A stretch of 64,000 nucleotides of DNA, taken from NCBI RefSeq assembly GCF_003228315.1, contig NZ_CP029693.1, positions 3,895,501 through 3,959,500 of the forward strand. Reading direction: 5' to 3'. The notes beneath the pieces are model-generated. The model saw only the letters and a program-made list of their open reading frames with translations, did not search any database and was not told the DNA's origin. The translations under genes were made by a program, and so were the position numbers. Origin of the DNA: Pseudomonas putida (GTDB lineage Bacteria > Pseudomonadota > Gammaproteobacteria > Pseudomonadales > Pseudomonadaceae). Shown piece by piece: positions 44,217-53,126 of this stretch; positions within the stretch are counted from its first letter, which is position 1; every line of letters starts with the position of its first letter.

Positions 44217-45242
44217 TTACTTGGCCGCCACTTTCTCGGACTTGCCGTCATAGCGCTTGCGCCATTCGGTCAGGATCTCGTCGCGATTCTTCGAGGCCCA
44301 GGCAAAGTCGTTCTTGATCAAACGCTGCTCATAGTCGGCTGGCAATTCGGTCTGTGGCTTGGCGATGCCCGGTTGTGCGAGTACGGCGAAGTTCTCTTTG
44401 TACAGCTCCATCGCTTGCGGGCTGGCCGAGAAGTCGGCGAGTTTCTTCGCTGCGTCTTCATGCGGGGTGCCTTTGATCACGGCGGTGGCTTCGATCTCCC
44501 AACCCAGGCCTTCCTTCGGCAGGATGATGTCCAGCGGCGCGCCCTGGCGCTTGAGTTGAACGGCCGGGTATTCGAAGGAAATACCGATCGGGAATTCACC
44601 CGCCGCCGCCAGCTTGCACGGCTTGGAACCGGAGTGGACGTACTGGCCGATGTTCTGGTGCAGGTCGTCCATGTACTGCCAGCCCTGCTTCTCGCCGAAG
44701 GTCTGCAGCCAGGCGCTGACGTCGAGGAAACCGGTGCCGGACGAGGCCGGGTTCGGCATCACGATCTTGCCTTTGTATTCAGGCTTGGTCAGGTCCTGCC
44801 AGCTCACCGGCTTGGTCAGGCCCTGCTTTTCGGCTTCGACGGTGTTGAAGCAGATGGTCGCGGCCCAGACGTCCATGCCGACCCAGGCTGGCGGGTTGGC
44901 GGCGTCGCGGTAGTTGCCGCCGATTTTGCCCAGGTCCTTCGGCGCGTAGCTTTGCAGCATGCCTTGCTGGTCGAGGATCGCCAGGCTCGAAGCCGCCAGG
45001 CCCCAGACGGCATCAGCCTGCGGACGCTCTTTTTCCGCCAACAGTTTGGCGGTGATGATGCCGGTGGAATCACGCACCCACTTGATCTCGACGTCCGGGT
45101 TGGCCTTTTCGAAGGCTTCTTTATAGGACTTCAGCTGTTCGGCTTCGAGAGCGGTGTACACCGTCAACTCGGTTTTTGCCGCGAAGGCATTCAGGCTGAA
45201 AGCGGTGAGGACAGCAGCGGCCAGGGCCATAGGCTTGAACAT
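44217..45242 (-). CDS. 2-aminoethylphosphonate-type ABC transporter, periplasmic binding protein (PhnS-like)
   Basis: A 341-residue substrate-binding protein of the iron(III)/spermidine-type fold. Signal peptide about 1-21 (FAA). The mature start KTELTVYTALEAEQLKSYKEAFEK and the motifs RDSTGIITAKLLAEK, ADAVWGLAASS and MPNPASSGTGFLD match the 2-aminoethylphosphonate-binding family. Ligand assignment rests on family and on the neighbouring PhnZ-like gene; related aminophosphonates are possible. It follows the permease gene by 52 bases. Confidence 0.84.
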   Translation of the reverse strand: MFKPMALAAAVLTAFSLNAFAAKTELTVYTALEAEQLKSYKEAFEKANPDVEIKWVRDSTGIITAKLLAEKERPQADAVWGLAASSLAILDQQGMLQSYAPKDLGKIGGNYRDAANPPAWVGMDVWAATICFNTVEAEKQGLTKPVSWQDLTKPEYKGKIVMPNPASSGTGFLDVSAWLQTFGEKQGWQYMDDLHQNIGQYVHSGSKPCKLAAAGEFPIGISFEYPAVQLKRQGAPLDIILPKEGLGWEIEATAVIKGTPHEDAAKKLADFSASPQAMELYKENFAVLAQPGIAKPQTELPADYEQRLIKNDFAWASKNRDEILTEWRKRYDGKSEKVAAK

Positions 45243-45294
45243 GATCTTTTCCTGTTTTTTGAGTTGAGGGCTTGGGTTTTCTAAGAACAGCGAA

Positions 45295-47019
45295 TCAATG
45301 ACCGGGCGCGGTCTGCCGCCAGGCCTGGGAGCGACGCAGCAAGCCGCGCGAAGCCCAGGCCAGCAGCAGGGACACGCCCGCCGAGGTGAACAGAATCAAG
45401 GTCGACATCGCTGCCGCGCCGCCGACGTTGCCGGCGTCGTCCATGTTCAGCACGGCCACCGCCGCAAGGATGGTGTCGGGGCTGTAGAGGAAGATCGCCG
45501 CCGAGACGGTGGTCATGGCCGAGACGAACAGGTAGCGCACGATGTCCAGTAGCGCCGGCAGGCAGATCGGCACGGTGACCCGCAGGTAGTGCCGGTACAG
45601 CGGCGCCTTGAGCGACAGCGCGGCGGCTTCGAACTCGGCGTCGAGCTGGCGCAGTGCCGTGGTGGCGGTCATCTGGGCGGTGGTCAAATAGTGAGCAATG
45701 GTGCAGACCACCAGCAGCGTCATGCTCCCGTAGAACACATGAAGCGGGTTGCCGGTGAGGTTGAAAAAGAAGACGTAACCCAGGCCAAGCACCAGACCCG
45801 GCACAGCCATCGGTACGAAACTGAGCATGCGCAGGGTCAGATTCAGGCCGCGCTGGCCCCTGGTTTTTTCCATCAGGTAGGCACCGGTGAAGATCAGCGC
45901 ACTGCCGATCAGCGCCGTGTACAACGCCATCTTCACGCTGTTGCCGTAGGCCAGCCAGCCACCGCCGGCGGTGTCATTAAATTGGTAGTGGTTGAGCGAC
46001 AGCGACAGGTTGTACGGCCAGAACTTCACCAGCGAGGAGAACACCGCCATGCCGAACACCAGCATCAGCGCGGCGCAGATCAGCAGCACGATGGCCAGGT
46101 AGCAACCGTCGCGCAGCTTCGACGGCGCCGGTTTGAAGACCTGCGCCCGGCCGCTCATGGAGTCGCCATGGCGTCGACGCAGCCAGGCATCGACGCCGAA
46201 GCTGAACAGCGCCGGCAGCAGCAACACCATGCCGATCAGAGCGCCACGACCGAACTGTTGCTGGCCGACCACGGCCTTGTAGGCTTCCAGCGCCAGTACC
46301 TGGTAGTCACCGCCCACCACCACGGGCACGCCGAAGTCGGTGATGGTCAAAGTGAAGACGAGACAGAACGCGGCGAACACCGCCTGACGAGTGGCCGGCC
46401 AGGTGATGCTGCGGAAAGCTTTTGCCGGACTGGCGCCCATGCTCGAAGCAGCATCGAACAGGCGCGCATCCGCCAGGGACAGGGCCGACAGCAGAATCAT
46501 CAAGGCATGTGGGAAGGTGTAGATGACCTCACCCAGAACGATGCCCCAGAAGCCGTAGATATTGTCCGAGAGCAAACCGCGCAGCATGCCCTGGTTGCCG
46601 AACAGATAGACCAGCGCGATCCCGGGCAGCATCGACGGTGCCATCAGCGGCAATAGCGAGATGCCGCGCCAGATGCCTTTACCCGGAATCAAGGTGCGTT
46701 GCAGGGCGTAGGCAAACAGGTAGGCCAGCGGTACGACGATGGCCGCGACGCTGAGGGAAACCTTCAGGCTGTTGCCCAGCAGCCAGTGGAAATTCTCACT
46801 GGTCACCAATTCCTTCGCTGCAACCCAACCGCCTCCCTGTCCGGCTTCGGAACTGAAGCCACGCCAGAAGATCGCGAGCAGCGGCATCAGCACGGCGACG
46901 CCGAGCAGCACCAGCAACAGGACCTTGCCGCCGACCACGAAAATCCGGTCGCCGATTTCGGCACGAGAGACCTGCCGCATCTGCTTGCGTGGCAGCGGCA
47001 GCGCGATATTCGCGCTCAT
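45295..47019 (-). CDS. 2-aminoethylphosphonate-type ABC transporter, fused permease
   Basis: A 574-residue inner-membrane permease with two binding-protein-dependent transport domains in one chain, about residues 30-290 and 325-565, each with around six helices and an EAA-like loop (DAASSMGASPAKAFRSITWP; EAAALSLKAPLYRHYLRVTVP). The fusion replaces two separate permeases and is typical of this family. It overlaps the ATPase gene by one base. Confidence 0.88.
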   Translation of the reverse strand: MSANIALPLPRKQMRQVSRAEIGDRIFVVGGKVLLLVLLGVAVLMPLLAIFWRGFSSEAGQGGGWVAAKELVTSENFHWLLGNSLKVSLSVAAIVVPLAYLFAYALQRTLIPGKGIWRGISLLPLMAPSMLPGIALVYLFGNQGMLRGLLSDNIYGFWGIVLGEVIYTFPHALMILLSALSLADARLFDAASSMGASPAKAFRSITWPATRQAVFAAFCLVFTLTITDFGVPVVVGGDYQVLALEAYKAVVGQQQFGRGALIGMVLLLPALFSFGVDAWLRRRHGDSMSGRAQVFKPAPSKLRDGCYLAIVLLICAALMLVFGMAVFSSLVKFWPYNLSLSLNHYQFNDTAGGGWLAYGNSVKMALYTALIGSALIFTGAYLMEKTRGQRGLNLTLRMLSFVPMAVPGLVLGLGYVFFFNLTGNPLHVFYGSMTLLVVCTIAHYLTTAQMTATTALRQLDAEFEAAALSLKAPLYRHYLRVTVPICLPALLDIVRYLFVSAMTTVSAAIFLYSPDTILAAVAVLNMDDAGNVGGAAAMSTLILFTSAGVSLLLAWASRGLLRRSQAWRQTAPGH

Positions 47020-48095
47020 CAGGCGAACACCTGCAGGCTGCGCGGTGGCAAGGCGACCATGATCTGTTGCGCGCCAAGACGCGGCATGGCTTCCGGCGCC
47101 AGTTCGGCCAGCAAGGCGTGGCCTGGCAGATGATCAAGTTCGAAGCTCATGCGGCAGCGGTTGCCGAGGAAGGTGATTTCGCGAACCTTGGCCGGGAACA
47201 GGTTTTCTTCGTGCACCAGCGGATTGACGTTGATCGCTTCCGGACGGCAGAACAGACGGCCCGAAGTGGTCTTGGCGCTGCCATCGACCAGGCGCATGTT
47301 CATCCCGCCGACCCGTGCGTGGCTGTCGCTACTGCTGTCGAACGGCAACCAGTTGCCCTGGCCGACGAACTCCGCCACGAATAGCGTGGCCGGGCGGTTG
47401 TAGATCTCCTGGGGCGTGGCGTATTGCTCGACCTTGCCGTTGTTCATCACGGCGATACGGTCGGCCATCAGCATGGCCTCGTCCTGATTGTGGGTGACCA
47501 TCAGGGTGGTGATGCCCAGTTCCCGTTGCAGTTGGCGCAACTCGGTGCACAGATGCTCGCGCACGCGGGCATCGAGGGCGGACATCGGTTCGTCCAGCAA
47601 CAGCAACGACGGCGACGGCGCCAAGGCCCGAGCCAGTGCGACCCGTTGCTGCTGACCGCCGGACAATTGGCCGGGGTACTTTTTCTCGCTGCCACTCAGG
47701 CCGACCAGTTCGAGCATCTGCGCCACACGCTGACGCACTTCGTCGCGGCTGGCGTTGGCCAGGCCGTAGGCGATGTTGGCTTCGACGGTGAGATTGGGAA
47801 ACAGGGCGTAGGACTGAAACAGAATGCCGTAGTCCCGGGCTTGAGGCGCCAGGTGGGAAACGTCGCGATTGCCCAGGTACAACTCACCGCTGTCCTGCTT
47901 TTCCAGACCGGCGATGCAGCGCAGCAAGGTGGTCTTGCCGCAGCCCGATGGGCCGAGCAGGCATACCAGCTCACCGGCCGCCACGTCGAGGGACACGTTA
48001 TCCAGCGCGGTGAAGGCACCGAAACGCTTGTGCACGCCGCGCACTTTCATGGGCGCGCCGGGATTGGTCAGGGCAGGAGCGATCGAGTTGTTCAT
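47019..48095 (-). CDS. 2-aminoethylphosphonate-type ABC transporter, ATPase (PhnT-like)
   Basis: A 358-residue ABC ATPase. Walker A is GPSGCGKTTLLRCIAG, the Q-loop is FQSYALFPN, the signature is LSGGQQQRVALARAL, Walker B is LLLDEPMSALD, and the switch is VTHNQDEAM. A TOBE regulatory domain occupies about residues 280-355. It leads the transporter genes; GAGG precedes the ATG. Confidence 0.9.
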   Translation of the reverse strand: MNNSIAPALTNPGAPMKVRGVHKRFGAFTALDNVSLDVAAGELVCLLGPSGCGKTTLLRCIAGLEKQDSGELYLGNRDVSHLAPQARDYGILFQSYALFPNLTVEANIAYGLANASRDEVRQRVAQMLELVGLSGSEKKYPGQLSGGQQQRVALARALAPSPSLLLLDEPMSALDARVREHLCTELRQLQRELGITTLMVTHNQDEAMLMADRIAVMNNGKVEQYATPQEIYNRPATLFVAEFVGQGNWLPFDSSSDSHARVGGMNMRLVDGSAKTTSGRLFCRPEAINVNPLVHEENLFPAKVREITFLGNRCRMSFELDHLPGHALLAELAPEAMPRLGAQQIMVALPPRSLQVFA

Positions 48096-48104
48096 GGACG
48101 GACC

Positions 48105-48158
48105 TCATATAACAGATGCAGGCCATCCTAGAGTTGTAATGCGTCCGTCATATGGCAG
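48105..48158. promoter_or_regulatory. Paired TCATAT-N2-CAG repeats upstream of the phosphonate transporter
   Basis: TCATATAACAG (48105-48115) and TCATATGGCAG (48148-48158) are direct repeats 43 bases apart, about four helical turns, just before the ATPase gene. They could bind the LysR regulator, but the match to the LysR T-N11-A rule was not tested. Confidence 0.25.
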
Positions 48159-48227
48159 TGAGGCAAAAATGGCCGATAGTGGTATTCGCGTTTTTTGGTT
48201 CAGATTTTGTATTGCCTGAACTGCCGC

Positions 48228-48295
48228 CATCGCGAGCAGGCTCGCTCCTACAGTTGACCGCGCTCCCCCTGTAGGAGCGAGCCTGCTCGCGATGG
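48228..48295. repeat. REPIN, short form
   Basis: REP pair (CATCGCGAGCAGGCTCGCTCCTACAG ... CTGTAGGAGCGAGCCTGCTCGCGATG) between the LysR gene and the transporter ATPase gene. Confidence 0.9.
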
Positions 48296-48318
48296 GGTCA
48301 GTGAAGGCAATAGAGATC

Positions 48319-49188
48319 TCAGGCCGGCGACATTTCCTGCGCCACCCCGAGAAAAGCCGCCGGCAACCGCGCGTTTTTGCGTTCCTTGAGGCAGTACAGG
48401 TACTCCGGCAACAACGGTGCATTCTCGATGGTCAGCACTCGCAACTGCGGATCATGGGGCACTTCCTGGCGGGCGATGAGGCTGATGCCGATGTTGCGCA
48501 GCACCGCCTCGCGGATCGACTCACGACTGCCGATCTCCAGCAACGGCCCCAGATTCACCCCGGCGCCGGCGAGCAACTCTTCGGTCATGCGCCGGGTGGT
48601 CGAGCCCGGCTCGCGCATCAACAAGGTATGCCCGGCCAGCGCGCTGAGTTGCACATGGTCGTGAGCGGCCAGCGGGTGATTGCGATGCACCGCCAACACC
48701 AGCGGGTCGCTGCCGAGCACCCGCCGAATCAGTCGCGCATCCTCCAGCAACTGCGAGGACGCCGCGACATCGACCCGGTATTCCTCCAGCGCTTCGAGCA
48801 CCTGCTGGGAGTTGCCGATCTCCACCGACACTTCCACCTGGGGCAGGCGCTCGCGAAAGGTTTTCACCAGGTCGAGGATGTAATAAGGCGCCGTGGCGGC
48901 GATGCGCAATGTGCCGTGGACCTGTCCGCTGTTGCGCAGGAAGAACTCGATGTCGGCTTCCTGTTGCATCAGCGCCTTGACCATCGGCAGCAGCCGCGCG
49001 CCCTCTTCGCTGACACTCAGGCGGCGACCGCCACGGTAGAACAGCTCCACTGAGTAATGGCTTTCCAGATTGCGAATCTGAGTCGTCACCGTGGGCTGGC
49101 TCAGGCCGAGCTTCTTCGCTGCCAGGGTAATGCTGCCCAGGCGGGCAACCATGTAAAACGCCTTCAGCTCGGCACTCAGCACAACCAT
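48319..49188 (-). CDS. LysR family regulator of the phosphonate locus (probable)
   Basis: A 289-residue LysR regulator. The winged HTH is at about residues 1-62 (ITLAAKKLGLSQPTVTTQIRNLE), and the co-inducer domain covers about 90-285. It reads in the same direction as the transporter genes that follow. Its start is only 10 bases after the cadA stop, so it may also be read from the cadA promoter. Assignment to phosphonate control is by position; the family is often found with these transporter genes. Confidence 0.83.
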   Translation of the reverse strand: MVVLSAELKAFYMVARLGSITLAAKKLGLSQPTVTTQIRNLESHYSVELFYRGGRRLSVSEEGARLLPMVKALMQQEADIEFFLRNSGQVHGTLRIAATAPYYILDLVKTFRERLPQVEVSVEIGNSQQVLEALEEYRVDVAASSQLLEDARLIRRVLGSDPLVLAVHRNHPLAAHDHVQLSALAGHTLLMREPGSTTRRMTEELLAGAGVNLGPLLEIGSRESIREAVLRNIGISLIARQEVPHDPQLRVLTIENAPLLPEYLYCLKERKNARLPAAFLGVAQEMSPA

Positions 49189-49198
49189 CCCTCTTCGT

Positions 49199-51454
49199 CT
49201 ATTTGCGCAACAGGCGCAAACCGTTGAACACCACCAACAGGCTCACGCCCATGTCGGCAAACACTGCCATCCACATGGTAGCGAGCCCGGCGAAGGTTAC
49301 CCCAAGAAAGATCGCTTTGATGACCAGCGCCAGCGCGATGTTCTGCTTGAGGATGCTCGAGGTATCCCGCGACAGGCGAATGAACATCGGGATCTTGCGC
49401 AGATCGTCGTCCATCAGGGCGACATCGGCGGTCTCGATGGCGGTATCGGTACCGGCGGCGGCCATGGCGAAACCGATCTCGGACCGGGCCAGCGCCGGCG
49501 CATCATTGATGCCATCACCGACCATGCCGACGCGGTGGCCCTGCGCGTACAGATCCTCGATGGCTTGCAGTTTGTCGGTCGGCAGCAAATCACCCCGGGC
49601 CTGATCGATACCGACCTGCGCCGCAATCGCCTGGGCGGTATGGACGTTGTCGCCGGTCAGCATCAGGGTTTTCACCCCCAGTTCGTGCAATTGGCCGATG
49701 GCTTCGCGGCTGGATTGCTTGACCGTGTCCGCCACGGCGAACAGCGCCAAGGGGCCTGATTGGTCGAGCAGCAGCACCACGGACTTGCCCTGCTTCTCCA
49801 GAGCGAACAGCTTCTCTTCCAGAGCCGGCGAGCACAGCCCCAGCTCTTCGACCAGACGATGGTTGCCCAAGTGATAGGTCTGGCCGTTGATATCGCCGCG
49901 TACGCCACGACCGCCCAGGGCTTCGAAGTTATCCACAGCCAGCGGGGTGAGCTGCTTATCCACAGCGGCATTGGCGATGGCCAGCGAGACCGGGTGGTCG
50001 GAACGCCCCGCCAGCGCCGCCGCCAAGGCCGGAGCCGTGGCGTCGGCAGTCGGGTCGAGGGACAGGTAGTCGGTCTGCACCGGTTTGCCGTGGGTGATGG
50101 TCCCGGTCTTGTCCAGCGCCAGATAGTCGAGCTTGAAACCGCCCTCCAGATACACGCCGCCCTTGACCAGAATGCCCTTGCGCGCCGCCGCCGCGAGGCC
50201 GCTGACGATGGTCACCGGGGTCGAAATTACCAGTGCGCACGGGCAGGCCACCACCAGCAGCACCAGTGCGCGGTAGATCCAGTCGAACCAGGCCGCGCCC
50301 ATGAACAGCGGCGGAATGAGCGCCACGGCCAAGGCCAGCACGAAGACCGCCGGGGTGTAGATTGTCGAGAATTGATCGACGAAACGCTGGGTCGGTGCCC
50401 GCGCGCCCTGGGCCTGCTCCACGGCATGGATGATCCGCGCCAGCGTCGACTGGTTGGCCGCGGCGGTGACCCGGTATTCCAGCGAACCGGCCTGATTGAT
50501 GGTGCCGGCGAACACCTTGTCGCCGACGGTTTTCTCCACCGGCAGGCTTTCCCCGGTAATCGGCGCCTGATCGATGGTGGAACTGCCGCTGAATACTTCG
50601 CCGTCCAGTGCAATGCGCTCACCGGGCCGCACCCGCACTCGGGCGCCCAGATCGACGCTTTTCACTTCCTGTTCGACCCAATTGCCATCAGCCTGCAACA
50701 CCGTGGCCTGTTCCGGAGTCATCTGCATCAGGCCGCTGATCGCGTTGCGCGCGCGGTCCAGCGAGCGCACCTCGATCAACTCGGCCACGGTGAACAGGAA
50801 CATCACCATGGCCGCTTCCGGCCACTGGCCAATCAGGATCGCGCCCGTCACCGCGATGCTCATCAGTGCGTTGATGTTCAGATTGAAGTTCTTCAGGGCG
50901 ATCCAGCCCTTTTTGTAGGTACCCAGGCCGCCGCTGAGGATCGAGACCAGGGCGATGACCGCCACCACCCAGTTCGGCGCGGCACCGGTGAAGTGGATCA
51001 CTTCGGCCAGCAGCGCACCGACGCCGGAGAGCGCGAGTGGCCACCAGTGTTTCTTTTCAGGGGCCGGCACCGTTGGTTCGACACCCTCTTCCAGCGGCTC
51101 GGCCTGCATGCCGAGGGACTGGATGGCGTCCGTGATGGGCTTGGTACTGGACAGGTTATGGGTCACGCCCAGCACCCGGTTGATCAAATTGAACTCCAGC
51201 TGCTGTACGCCGGTCAGTTTTCCTAGCTTGTTCGAAATCAGCGTTTGTTCGGTCGGGCAGTCCATGGCTTCGATGCGGAATTGGCTGCGCCGCGCATCGG
51301 CACTTGGCGTTTCGCTCAACCGGACCAGCGCAGGGGATGCAGCCTTCGAGGAACAGCAGGAATCACCGCCGTGGGAATGTTTGTGCACAGGCTTGAGCTT
51401 GTGAATGTGGTCGTGTCCGTCGCCGGGTTTGTGAGTGTGCAGGGAATCGCTCAT
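49199..51454 (-). CDS. cadA: Cd2+/Zn2+/Pb2+-exporting P1B-type ATPase CadA
   Basis: A 751-residue metal pump. The N-tail is His/Cys-rich (HTHKPGDGHDHIH, SCCSS). One HMA domain follows (about 55-120) with the metal site MDCPTE, which has one Cys and Glu instead of CxxC, usual for Cd/Zn pumps in Pseudomonas. Eight helices hold the membrane-site CPC (VVACPCALV, about residue 405). The phosphorylated Asp is Asp448 in DKTGTITHG; the hinge GDGINDAPAL is intact. It is divergent from its regulator cadR around a MerR-type operator. Confidence 0.95.
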   Translation of the reverse strand: MSDSLHTHKPGDGHDHIHKLKPVHKHSHGGDSCCSSKAASPALVRLSETPSADARRSQFRIEAMDCPTEQTLISNKLGKLTGVQQLEFNLINRVLGVTHNLSSTKPITDAIQSLGMQAEPLEEGVEPTVPAPEKKHWWPLALSGVGALLAEVIHFTGAAPNWVVAVIALVSILSGGLGTYKKGWIALKNFNLNINALMSIAVTGAILIGQWPEAAMVMFLFTVAELIEVRSLDRARNAISGLMQMTPEQATVLQADGNWVEQEVKSVDLGARVRVRPGERIALDGEVFSGSSTIDQAPITGESLPVEKTVGDKVFAGTINQAGSLEYRVTAAANQSTLARIIHAVEQAQGARAPTQRFVDQFSTIYTPAVFVLALAVALIPPLFMGAAWFDWIYRALVLLVVACPCALVISTPVTIVSGLAAAARKGILVKGGVYLEGGFKLDYLALDKTGTITHGKPVQTDYLSLDPTADATAPALAAALAGRSDHPVSLAIANAAVDKQLTPLAVDNFEALGGRGVRGDINGQTYHLGNHRLVEELGLCSPALEEKLFALEKQGKSVVLLLDQSGPLALFAVADTVKQSSREAIGQLHELGVKTLMLTGDNVHTAQAIAAQVGIDQARGDLLPTDKLQAIEDLYAQGHRVGMVGDGINDAPALARSEIGFAMAAAGTDTAIETADVALMDDDLRKIPMFIRLSRDTSSILKQNIALALVIKAIFLGVTFAGLATMWMAVFADMGVSLLVVFNGLRLLRK

Positions 51455-51484
51455 TGGTTGCGTCCATAAGAGTACCTGTTGCCA

Positions 51485-51515
51485 AGTAAAGACCCTGTAG
51501 CGACTATAGGGTCAA
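51485..51515 (-). promoter_or_regulatory. MerR-type cadA promoter with CadR operator
   Basis: On the minus strand TTGACC (51515-51510) and TTTACT (51490-51485) are separated by a 19-base spacer, the overlong spacing MerR activators correct. The spacer is filled by a near-perfect palindrome with arms GACCCTGTAG and CTATAGGGTC (51491-51513), like the known CadR operator of P. putida. Confidence 0.82.
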
Positions 51516-51539
51516 GCACCCTTTTTGGAGATCAGCGAC

Positions 51540-51989
51540 ATGAAGATCGGAGAATTGGCGAAATTGACGGATTGCGCAGTCGAAACGATCCGCTACTACG
51601 AACGCGAAAGCCTGCTGCCGGAGCCGGCACGCAGCGATGGCAACTATCGCGTCTACACCCAGGCCCACGCCGAACGCCTGACCTTCATCCGCAACTGCCG
51701 CACCCTGGACATGACTCTGGAAGAGATCCGCAGCCTGCTGGCCTTCCGTGACAGCCCGCAGGACCAGTGCGAAAGCGTCAACGCGCTGATCGACGAGCAC
51801 ATTCATCACGTGAAAGCGCGGATCGACGGGTTGCTGGCGCTACAGACGCAACTGCACGACCTGCGCCAACGTTGCAGCGAAGGGCCGGACATCGATCAAT
51901 GCGGGATTTTGCAGCGCTTGGAAGTGAGTGGCGGGGTGGTGGCGACGGAGGTGGAGCATTCGCATGTGGGTCGAAGCCACGGCCATTGA
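51540..51989 (+). CDS. cadR: CadR, MerR family Cd(II)/Pb(II)-responsive activator
   Basis: A 149-residue regulator. The HTH is at residues 1-40 (MKIGELAKLTDCAVETIRYYE). The Cd site cysteines are Cys77, Cys112 and Cys121; as I remember P. putida CadR, its third Cys is at 119, so this loop looks two residues longer. The C-terminus is His-rich (EHSHVGRSHGH), the second metal site of CadR. GGAG precedes the ATG at 51540; five in-frame codons upstream are rejected for that reason. Divergent from cadA. Confidence 0.93.
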   Translation: MKIGELAKLTDCAVETIRYYERESLLPEPARSDGNYRVYTQAHAERLTFIRNCRTLDMTLEEIRSLLAFRDSPQDQCESVNALIDEHIHHVKARIDGLLALQTQLHDLRQRCSEGPDIDQCGILQRLEVSGGVVATEVEHSHVGRSHGH

Positions 51990-52006
51990 GCCCCCAAGAA
52001 CCAACA

Positions 52007-52092
52007 TGTAGGAGCTGCCGAAGGCTGCGATCTTTTGATCTTGATCTTAAAAATCAAAGTCAAAAGATCGCAGCCTGCGGCAGCTCCTACAG
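52007..52092. repeat. Second REP family: inverted repeat GAGCTGCCG...GATCTTTTGA
   Basis: GTAGGAGCTGCCGAAGGCTGC GATCTTTTGA and its near-perfect inverse (TCAAAAGATC GCAGCCTGCGGCAGCTCCTAC) enclose a short AT-rich centre. This differs from the 20 REPINs (GAGCTGCCG core) but shares the outer GTAGGAGC. It lies between convergent cadR and thyA. Only copy in the window. Confidence 0.88.
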
Positions 52093-52110
52093 GGGGATTG
52101 GTGTTTGGCT

Positions 52111-53082
52111 TCAGACCGCCATCGGCGCGGTCATTGGCGCGTGGTGTTCGTAACCTTCCAGTGAGAAGTCGCTCGGTTCCACCAGCTCCAGCCACTCCGG
52201 CTGATACACACCGGTCTTGGCAAACTCCGGCACACGATCACTGATGACCAGTTTCGGTGCCGCCAACGGCTCGCGCTTGAGCTGCTCGTTGAGCATGTCC
52301 AGGTGGTTTTCGTAGACGTGTGCATCGCCGATGAAATAGGTGAACCAGCGCGGCGTATAGCCGGTCAGGCGCCCGATCAGGCTCAACAGCGCGGCGCCTT
52401 CGGTCAGGTTGAACGGTGTACCCAGGCCCAGGTCGTTGGAACGGATGTAGAGGGTCAGGGAGATTTCCTTGGTCTCGACGTTCGGGTGGAACTGGTACAG
52501 CAGGTGGCACGGTGGCAGGGCCATTTCATCGAGCTGGGCGCAGTTCCAGCCGTGGAACAGGATGCGGCGGCTGCCCGGGTCCTTGATGATGGTGTCGACG
52601 CACTGGCGCACTTGATCGATGGCCTTGTACAGCACCACGTAGGCCTGGCCGTCTTCCTCGCCTTCGGCGATCTGCCGGTAGCCTTGTTTCAGAGTCTGCT
52701 CGATGGCGGCCGGATTGCTGACCGGGATCTGCTTGTACGCCGGCCATTTGCGCCATTGCACGCCGTAGATTTCGCCGAGGTCGTCGTCGCCCTGACGGAA
52801 CGGGTTGGCCAGCCATTGGGCGTTTTCGTTGGCGTTCTGGTCCCAGACCTTGCAGCCCAGCGCGCGGAATTCGGCCGCGTTGTTCACGCCACGCAGAAAG
52901 CCGCACATCTCGCCGATGGCCGATTTGAAGGCCAGCTTGCGGGTGGTGATCGCCGGGAAACCTTCCTGCAGGTCAAAACGCAGCATCGCGCCGGGAAAGC
53001 TGATGGTGTTCACGCCAGTACGGTTGGCCTGTTTGGTGCCGTTCTTGATGACGTGGTCGACCAGTTCGAGATATTGCTTCAT
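52111..53082 (-). CDS. thyA: Thymidylate synthase ThyA
   Basis: A 323-residue enzyme that methylates dUMP to dTMP with methylenetetrahydrofolate. The nucleophile is Cys192 in [27 protein letters not shown] and the C-terminal [13 protein letters not shown] complete the fold. It is longer than the 264-residue E. coli enzyme, with an extra stretch at about residues 100-160, as in the long ThyA form of some other bacteria. It lies 48 bases after lgt on the same strand, with a hairpin between. Confidence 0.96.
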   Translation of the reverse strand: MKQYLELVDHVIKNGTKQANRTGVNTISFPGAMLRFDLQEGFPAITTRKLAFKSAIGEMCGFLRGVNNAAEFRALGCKVWDQNANENAQWLANPFRQGDDDLGEIYGVQWRKWPAYKQIPVSNPAAIEQTLKQGYRQIAEGEEDGQAYVVLYKAIDQVRQCVDTIIKDPGSRRILFHGWNCAQLDEMALPPCHLLYQFHPNVETKEISLTLYIRSNDLGLGTPFNLTEGAALLSLIGRLTGYTPRWFTYFIGDAHVYENHLDMLNEQLKREPLAAPKLVISDRVPEFAKTGVYQPEWLELVEPSDFSLEGYEHHAPMTAPMAV

Positions 53083-53099
53083 GAGTTACCTGTGTCCTT

Positions 53100-53126
53100 G
53101 AACCCGCAGCAACCGCTGCGGGGTTC
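53100..53126. other. Hairpin between lgt and thyA
   Basis: GAACCCGCAGC and GCTGCGGGGTTC pair around a short loop with one bulged G. No T run follows on the minus strand, so it may act as a processing or pausing site rather than a full terminator. Confidence 0.5.
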
